Positions 58,256-64,000 of a DNA stretch of 64,000 bases are shown here, piece by piece. The stretch comes from Toxorhynchites rutilus septentrionalis (taxonomy: Eukaryota; Arthropoda; Insecta; Diptera; Culicidae): positions 144,030,556 through 144,094,555 of the forward strand of contig NC_073746.1 of the NCBI RefSeq assembly GCF_029784135.1, read 5' to 3'. The notes under the pieces were generated by a model that saw only the letters and a list, made by a program, of their open reading frames with translations, was not told the DNA's origin and made no database searches. A program made the position numbers and the translations under genes. Numbering within the stretch: the stretch's first letter is position 1; each line of letters begins with the position of its first letter.

Positions 58256-58779
58256 TACGATGGTTTTTAAATTGGATTGTTCGATTATTGATCAAACAAA
58301 ATTTTGATTTCATAGTTTTTAGTTGAGATAGATTTTGAGAAATCTACCTCACTAGGAAAATACAGTTGAAAGCGGAATGTTTCAAACTGTCTTGTTGGTC
58401 TAAATAAATATTCCTGATATGATATGTTTTTTATATTATATCATATTGTGCTCGATAATTTTGAGATAGACGTTCGCGTTTTGGTTGCTAACAAATAGCA
58501 TTTTATAAATAAACAGAAAAACGTAAGTGAACTGCTCAAAAAAACCAGTTCACTTAAGTGAACGGTTGGTTAGTGAACGGTTCATTAAAGTGAACCTTTT
58601 TGCCCACATCTAGTCAAGAGTGAATATTATCTCCAAAACAATGACAACGTGAAAACTAGAAGTAGCCCACTTGCATGTCGCTGCTCTTAAAAGAGCATCA
58701 TCATCTAATATGTTCCCATTTAAAAATTAATTTCCATAGTCTTTTACGAAAAACATATTACAGCACAATATTCATTCTT
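58256..58779. other. Right part of the hAT-like shell and flank
   Basis: 58256-58530 is AT-rich with no partner in the left part. GTTCACTTAAGTGAACGG repeats lie at 58545-58595. After the target duplicate, no gene. Confidence 0.4.
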
Positions 58780-59446
58780 TTGACGCAAAACAAGGAAGAA
58801 CAAGCGATATTCATTGCTTTGAATAGAGAACGATACTGAAAGTTTGTCTTCTTCCTTCTTCAACTTCTTTAAACTCCTTTAAACTTCGTCAGTTCATTCG
58901 TCTGTAACCTTCAAAAAGCCCGTGGAAAACTTTACTTTATCCATAATATTACTCCTCCACCCCCCATTGCCTTGAGAAAAGCATTCGATCCCTCGCCGTC
59001 CAGCTCGCCCAGCAACGATGTTGTTCAGTCGATTTCATCACGAAGAATAAAAAAGTTTGCGTCAGCGAGATCCACTGTTTATACTCTAGGCAAATATTCC
59101 CCTTCGTTCTTCGTCTTTTCCTTTGTTCACGGAGACTTTACATCTTACGATTTCCCCTTCGTTGCTCGTTATTGACAGTTTTGTTCGGGAAAGCACACAA
59201 ATGGACAGAACAAATGTATGAGGAAATAGGAATGCTTCCAATTTTCATCAATTTAAACCATATACAGACTATGGGATTGTAATGTATAGAATATCAAACA
59301 AATCTTAGGGAATTTCCGATTCGTTTGGTATGTAAATCGCCAAAATCCGTTCGCGGCAAAAATAGTTATTAACGTTTACTTTATTTCATAAAAACGTGAC
59401 CTGTTTTCTGATTTGGCACCCTCAATGAAAGACGTAGTTCTACGTC
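58780..59446 (-). mobile_element. Non-autonomous element with a histone-like core, right copy
   Basis: Pairs with 4241-5052: GCAAAACAAGGAAGAACAAG, TTTATACTCTAGGCAAATATT, TCGTTTGGTATGTAAATC and the terminal GACGTAGTTCTACGTC (59431-59446). 58970-59060, minus strand, has the sequence also found in front of the H2A remnant at 29822-29893. Read as CGTGATGAA..GACTGAACAA, it aligns weakly to the H2A RDEELNK region. Confidence 0.5.
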
Positions 59447-59929
59447 AAAAAAAAATTAATTTGAACATTAATGTTGGTTGCTTCGGGAAATTTCATATCA
59501 ATAACCGACCGTACATTGCAAAACGTTTAGCACAAGTGTAAGTGTAAAATTGTATAGCGGTTATGTTAAAATGACTTGAAACATGAAACAATTTATTTCA
59601 ATTTTCATAAATAAAAACCATTGTGTATTCCCACTCGAGAACCGATCGTCCGATTTAAGCTGTCTATTTTGTTGTGTTCATCTTCACCCAAGAAAAGTTC
59701 ATGCGGCGAGAAGAATTGGAAAAAAGGAAGGAATATTCGAAAAAGTGATTTTCCCTTATGCTCGACATATCGTATTAGGTCCAATTGAAATTTGAATTGA
59801 GGCATATAGCATCGTGTTACCTTGGGTTTAAAGCGAAAAAAGAAATGCGTTGAATGAACACCCTCAGAAATAAAAATTATAAAAGAAAATTAAGTTTTCC
59901 ATTTCAAATATGTTTTCTCTATAATAAAG
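59447..59929. other. Intergenic DNA
   Basis: A 70-codon frame (59583-59795) has no recognised motif. No gene. Confidence 0.35.
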
Positions 59930-60255
59930 TTTGTCAATAAAAAAAAAAGGTTTTTGGCACTGAAAAACCGATTTTTGTCAATTTTTTTTAGATAACTGTA
60001 AATCTCGACGTGTTATGCAAGACAAGACATTTGTCACCAATTTTTTTTTCGAAAACCTCGATTTCGTTTACTCCCCCCTAGGGTGATTTTTCGATTTTCA
60101 AAAAACTCAAACTTTAAACGCCTCGCGCCACTCTCCCTTAAGTCCGATTTAGCTGATATTTTGCATAGGGTGTTTTTTCGAGGTGGTGAACATTTTTATG
60201 GGGTAACTTTTTGGAATTCGGGATGACCATTTCCATTGGCACCCTAATGTACATG
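59930..60255 (-). repeat. Dispersed repeat R1, inverted copy
   Basis: Ends CCATTTCCATTGGCACCCTAATG, with CTCTCCCTTAAGTCCGATTT inside, as in the 6310-6600 copy. Confidence 0.6.
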
Positions 60256-60349
60256 TTTCACGGACTGAAGTTCCCGCAATCCACTGAGAGGTAAGATACT
60301 GTGAGTCTCATTTTGATAAAAATAGTTGGGTACAGACTCGATAGCCTAT

Positions 60350-61085
60350 AAATTAATTCGAGACACCTATTCTACAATGTCTGTATTTTTTAAGTCTTGT
60401 TTTGCATGCATAACCCCAGACCAGTAGCCCGTACTGGAGTTGAGAATGGATGCATGCAAAATAGAAGTTGAGTAGAGCTTTGTGAGGCAGGAAGTGTGAC
60501 ACTCTCTTGAAGATACCACAAAGAGATGCGAGTCGAAATTTACATGGAGTTTTTTCTCGACGAAATTTACATGGAAGCTCCAAGACTATGTTGAGTCTAG
60601 AATGAGACCCAGGTATTTGAAGCTATGCACCAGGTACATTTAAAATCTGGGGATCGGGATCTATGATCCTAGGTGAATGGAAGAACATGTATTTGGTCTT
60701 CGTTAGGTTGAGCGACAATAGATTGGCCTGAAAATAATCCCCAAGGAGAGCCAGATCATGCTCAATATGTGACACTATAGTTCCCGAGTCCGGAGTCCGG
60801 GTAAAACAGTGCTGTATAATCAGCAAACAGTTTTACAGTCCCTTTTAAAGGTAGATTGCCTATATCGTTACCATATAACAACAATAACAGAGGTCCAATA
60901 TTGCTGCCTTGAGGTACCCCAATATCTATGGAACACAATGTGCTTTTGGCATTATTTACTGCTACATATTGCTGCCCATCAGTTGAATAACTGCGCACTA
61001 TATCATTGGCTATATCATAATTTTTTCCATAATTGTGATAATTACACATGCATGCAACAGACAGTCTTACGGCATCCCACGTCAA
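60350..61085 (-). pseudogene. Non-LTR retrotransposon reverse transcriptase fragment (CR1/L2-like)
   Basis: The minus strand reads GVPQGSNIGPLLLLLYGNDIG, LFADYTALFYP (the second Asp of the active site is Tyr), LNLTKTKYMFFHSPR, SLCGIFKRVSHFLP and QLQYGLLVWG in three frames. Both ends are truncated. Dead. Confidence 0.85.
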
Positions 61086-62860
61086 CTATGCGGTCGTGTC
61101 TCGGACACAACCCTCCTGTGATTTTTTATCTCAAAAACACTATGACGCATCTACTACGTTACAACAAAGTTTACTGAAACACATCCTTTTTTATTGATGG
61201 AAACACCGCAATACTTTTCTTTGCACATGCGGAAAAAGAAACCACTGTGTTTAGCATATTACCGCGAACAAACGACAACAAGCGCGGGTTCGGGTTTTAC
61301 AACCCTACGCTACCAGCCGCGCGCGCGTTTTCACAGCGCGCCCTTCCCTTCCGGGCGCGAGAGTTAGTTTACTTGTGCGTATCCTTCCGAGAGGCGGTTC
61401 TCACGTTGGGTTCTCCAAGCCGCATTCGTATGGGCCGTGATATTCTCGTAGCTAGTAGTAGATCGTTTGCCTTTTGCCCGCCGAACTTGGGCACTGATCG
61501 TCAGTGAGATAGGGCTGATGCTGAGGGGGTGTTCCGCGCCTGCAAGGAAGATTCTTGGCGCTCGTACTCTGAGCTCAGTTCTAATGCGTACGTGAACCCG
61601 TCCGGACGTGCCGTTGGATCGGTAGATCATTACCGTGTAACCCAAGTTCTCTGTAAACAAAGACTTGTGATCGTGCGTGTTTCAATTACAACGAACGAGT
61701 GTGCAGGAAAGCGCGTTTGGTGGCGTACCTTGTAAATTGAATCAATTCCTGTTCAGTGTCGCGATCGCGTCTGCTCGCCAGTTGTGTCAATTTTAATTCA
61801 ATTTAGTCACTTGAGGTGATCCGAAGAATTTTATGGTGAGTTGAGGATTCCGCGGCGGTGTTCTATTTTTGGATGGGAATTTCGCACACTGCACAAATTC
61901 AATTAAGATATAGGTTAGGGAAGAGTGCACTTTCTCGTCTAGCGCAGATCCGTATTTTCTCTAGTTGTTGAAAGATGATGGTGAATCGTATCTTCATGAA
62001 ACGTTACGTTGGCAATGAACAAGGGGTCTTTATTTTGGCATGTGCCTCAACGAAGATCACGTTCTTCCGCATTGCTAGCAATGCATCGCCTCTCGTAGGT
62101 CGGAATTTGTTCGAGATATTGCACCCAGACGGGTCACACAGTTTTGATAAGAAGAGTGTCTGTAAATCGAGGTAACCTACATAGATATTGGCCCGCAGCA
62201 ACGCGGAACAGATGACGAACTTCCCATAGGTCAGGCGGCGGCGAGTTGGTCGGGCGTGAGTTGGATTTTGCACTATCGCGGTTTTTTTTTATTGATTTCT
62301 GCTACTCAACCGAATGGCATTCGTTCTGCTGCCCCATAATGCTCCTTAGTCTCAAAATAGGTGACAGTGAATTGCAAATGTGCAACTGGGTCGATTCGAA
62401 TGCTTGTTTTTTTCGCGGCTATTTTGCATTCATGCACTCGTGTGGCTTGACCGTTGCTCTATACTGGGGCTTTCGCTGTTGTTCACTTGTGTTGGATGCC
62501 ACCTTTTCTGAGTAGCCGGTCAGAATCGAGTGGGGTTGTGTGGTATGTATTGATGGTATGGTACGGATTCTTGTTGCTCGGTCGTGATTTATTGATTGGA
62601 TCGGACGTTCCGTTCTTACTGGGAAACAATTATCATTCTCATAAATCCAGTTCGATTGACATATATACGTCATGTTAATCTGTTCATCATCTATATTCAT
62701 CAGCTTAAAGTGTAACTAATAAATAGTTTTTTCGACAAAATTTTAAAATATTAGATTGAGCATAATGCATCTACTTTTTTTAGTAGATGGCTGTGGTGTT
62801 CGATATTTCGCGTTGTATGGATGTGATTGAGTGACGATATGTGACATTAGAAAGAAGTTT
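61086..62860 (+). other. GC-rich region, possible promoter and first exon; otherwise unrecognised
   Basis: 61250-61840 is clearly GC-richer than its surroundings, with runs such as GCGCGCGCG, TCAGTG near 61500 and 61755, and a strong donor-like ATG|GTGAGT (exon edge 61835). This would suit a non-coding first exon on the + strand whose gene continues past 64000. A 66-codon frame at 61975-62175 ends next to GAG|GTAACC but has no recognised domain. No downstream exon is seen in the window, so this is only a candidate. Confidence 0.25.
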
Positions 62861-62865
62861 GTGAT

Positions 62866-63040
62866 TCCATGAGTCAATTTTGTTTGAGAGCGTCTTATAG
62901 TCTGGATATCACACCAGGTGATTACCACCTGTTTCTGTCTAGAGTCAATAAATTTGCTGAGGAGAATTTGATTGTGAATAACAACTGTGGACAGTTTTCT
63001 TTGACAATAGGGGCCAAAGTTTATGTAAGCGATCGGATTA
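62866..63040 (+). pseudogene. Mariner transposase remnant
   Basis: The + strand reads ASYSLDITPGDYHLFLSRVNKF followed by AKVYVSDRII. This matches the mariner C-terminal part (YSPDLAPSDYHLFRSLQN ... FY.RGI), with the last catalytic Asp kept. No more of the element is recognisable. Confidence 0.65.
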
Positions 63041-63061
63041 TTCAAGTTTTTCAAAATAAAC

Positions 63062-63157
63062 CTTCTTCAATGGTACACCGTTGAAAAGAAATACCTTATT
63101 TTTCAAGTTTACATAAAAAAATAGGTATTTCTTTTCCAAGCTGTACCATTGGAGAAG
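63062..63157. repeat. Hairpin-forming inverted repeat
   Basis: CTTCTTCAATGGTACACCGT and its inverted partner (63138-63157) begin two ~43-base arms with about six mismatches and a short loop. Confidence 0.65.
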
Positions 63158-63854
63158 AAACAGAAATAAATTAAATTTTGCCGAGTTCAAGATGTTCATT
63201 TGATACACCATAATTGTTCTGTAAATAGAGGAAATATTCAAATGTATTTGATGCGATTTAACATGTGTGTTACTCTATTATGTACATGAGTGGCGATGAT
63301 AGTTGTCATTGTTTTCATGGATGCTATTATGGTATATTAGATTGAAAATAAATATGTATGAATGAGTGCTATGGCCAGCTGCTTTCTTTTGTAGGCATAG
63401 ACAATCTTGATAAAGTACACTGGCGGGAAATTAACACACAAATGGTATGTCTACAGTGGAAGTAACGAACGTTATATTTTTCTGTACCGTCGCAGACCTA
63501 ATTGCAATTTTTGAGTGGAAATATTTGATTATTGGATTCTGTCTTTGCTCGATCAAAGACTTCCTCGAATGATGGCTTTTTTACTCCTTTTAGGTTGAAC
63601 GGAGCGCTCCAGAATTAGGGAGAGTTAGCGCAAGTTTGTTCAGCAGATTACACACGGAAATAATCCTTTTGTCACTTTGCCGTCCGCACGCCACGTAAAA
63701 AAATATTCGCTTGGCGCCGGTATACAGTGGGGCCGTTCTGAAAAAAAGACGGTCATAAATCATTTCCCGTTTAACCTTGAATTTTAGAGGTTGGGTGTCT
63801 TCAGAGAAGTTGTTCAGAATCTTAATCCATTAATGTGCGTTTTCATTCAAACTC
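63158..63854. other. Intergenic DNA
   Basis: No gene recognised. CACTGGCGGGAAA and CAGTGGGGCCGTTCTG near 63419 and 63726 look like repeat ends but have no partner in view. Confidence 0.35.
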
Positions 63855-64000
63855 TTACTCTTCTTCTTCTTCTTCAATGGCACTAACGTTCCTAGAGGAA
63901 CTTCGCCGTCTCAACGTAGTATTACTTGCGTCATTTTTATTTGTACTTAGTTGAGATTTCTATGCCAAGTAACACGCCTCGAATGCATTCTGAGTGGCAA
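63855..64000 (-). mobile_element. SINE, inverted and cut by the window end
   Basis: (TCT)n followed by CAATGGCACTAACGTTCC, then TACTTAGTTGAGATTTCT and CGAATGCATTCTGAG. This is the reverse complement of the 3' half of the SINE at 36153-36436 (AATACATTCAAGG, AGAAATCTCAACTAAGTA, GAACGTTAACGCCATTCAAG). The promoter half lies beyond 64000. Confidence 0.75.

Larger units (their letters stand above)
53103..58612. mobile_element. hAT-like outer element with 8-base target duplication
   Basis: GTCAAGAG stands directly before and after (53095-53102, 58613-58620). Ends are TAGAGATGGGCAAA and, inverted, TAGATGTGGGCAAA; both subterminal regions are rich in GTTCA/TGAAC repeats, as in many hAT MITEs. No hAT transposase inside. 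It holds an R1 fragment and the long-inverted-repeat element, so it is a non-autonomous shell enlarged by later insertions. Confidence 0.85.

Overview
The window looks like nuclear DNA of an insect, most likely a culicine mosquito. The evidence is: two intron-containing animal genes with short insect-type introns and GT/AG junctions; a tRNA-derived SINE of the mosquito type; and a dense mixture of Tc1/mariner, hAT, piggyBac-like, Harbinger-like, Ty3/gypsy and non-LTR remnants in AT-rich DNA. The species assignment is inference; no rRNA or mitochondrial marker is present.

Genes. Only two host genes are well supported, both on the + strand. At 136-2852 lie the last seven exons of a receptor-type guanylate cyclase (kinase-homology domain, linker helix, cyclase domain, cysteine-rich tail), whose extracellular part lies upstream of the window. 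At 13867-16684 is a complete four-exon Hrs gene (VHS, FYVE and UIM domains, Q/P-rich tail), an ESCRT-0 subunit that sorts ubiquitinated receptors at the endosome. A GC-rich stretch near 61.25-61.84 kb could be a promoter with a non-coding first exon, but this is weak.

Repeats, left to right. 3-13 kb: several AT-rich repeat families, a composite element at 6897-9346, and a 0.92-kb tandem duplication (11.1-12.9 kb). 17.8-21.7 kb: inverted-repeat elements, including a mariner remnant between long inverted arms that split a Tc1 transposase. 25.4-36.1 kb: a Ty3/gypsy retrotransposon (25516-34368, both LTRs, 5-bp target duplication) inserted in a mariner copy. It has itself received a hAT-like element in its 5' LTR and a composite element in its leader, and is followed by a second mariner copy and a SINE. 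36.6-46.6 kb: an element with a ~100-bp minisatellite core, two non-LTR remnants, and a DD37D mariner. 47.9-52.6 kb: a TTAA-flanked MITE, a deleted mariner, a third composite copy and a DD37E remnant. 53.1-58.6 kb: a nested set in which a hAT-like shell with an 8-bp target duplication encloses an element with ~0.85-kb terminal inverted repeats. That inner element carries a decayed transposase-like gene and a striking three-fold TATA promoter.

Most unusual content. The three composite elements (6897-9346, 27256-30264, 49682-52176) each carry two decayed histone H2A fragments and three histone-type 3' stem-loops, some perfect. Their ends, including a 16-bp palindrome GACGTAGNNCTACGTC, are shared with other elements that have unrelated cores. 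This looks like a mobile family that captured and amplified part of a histone gene cluster.
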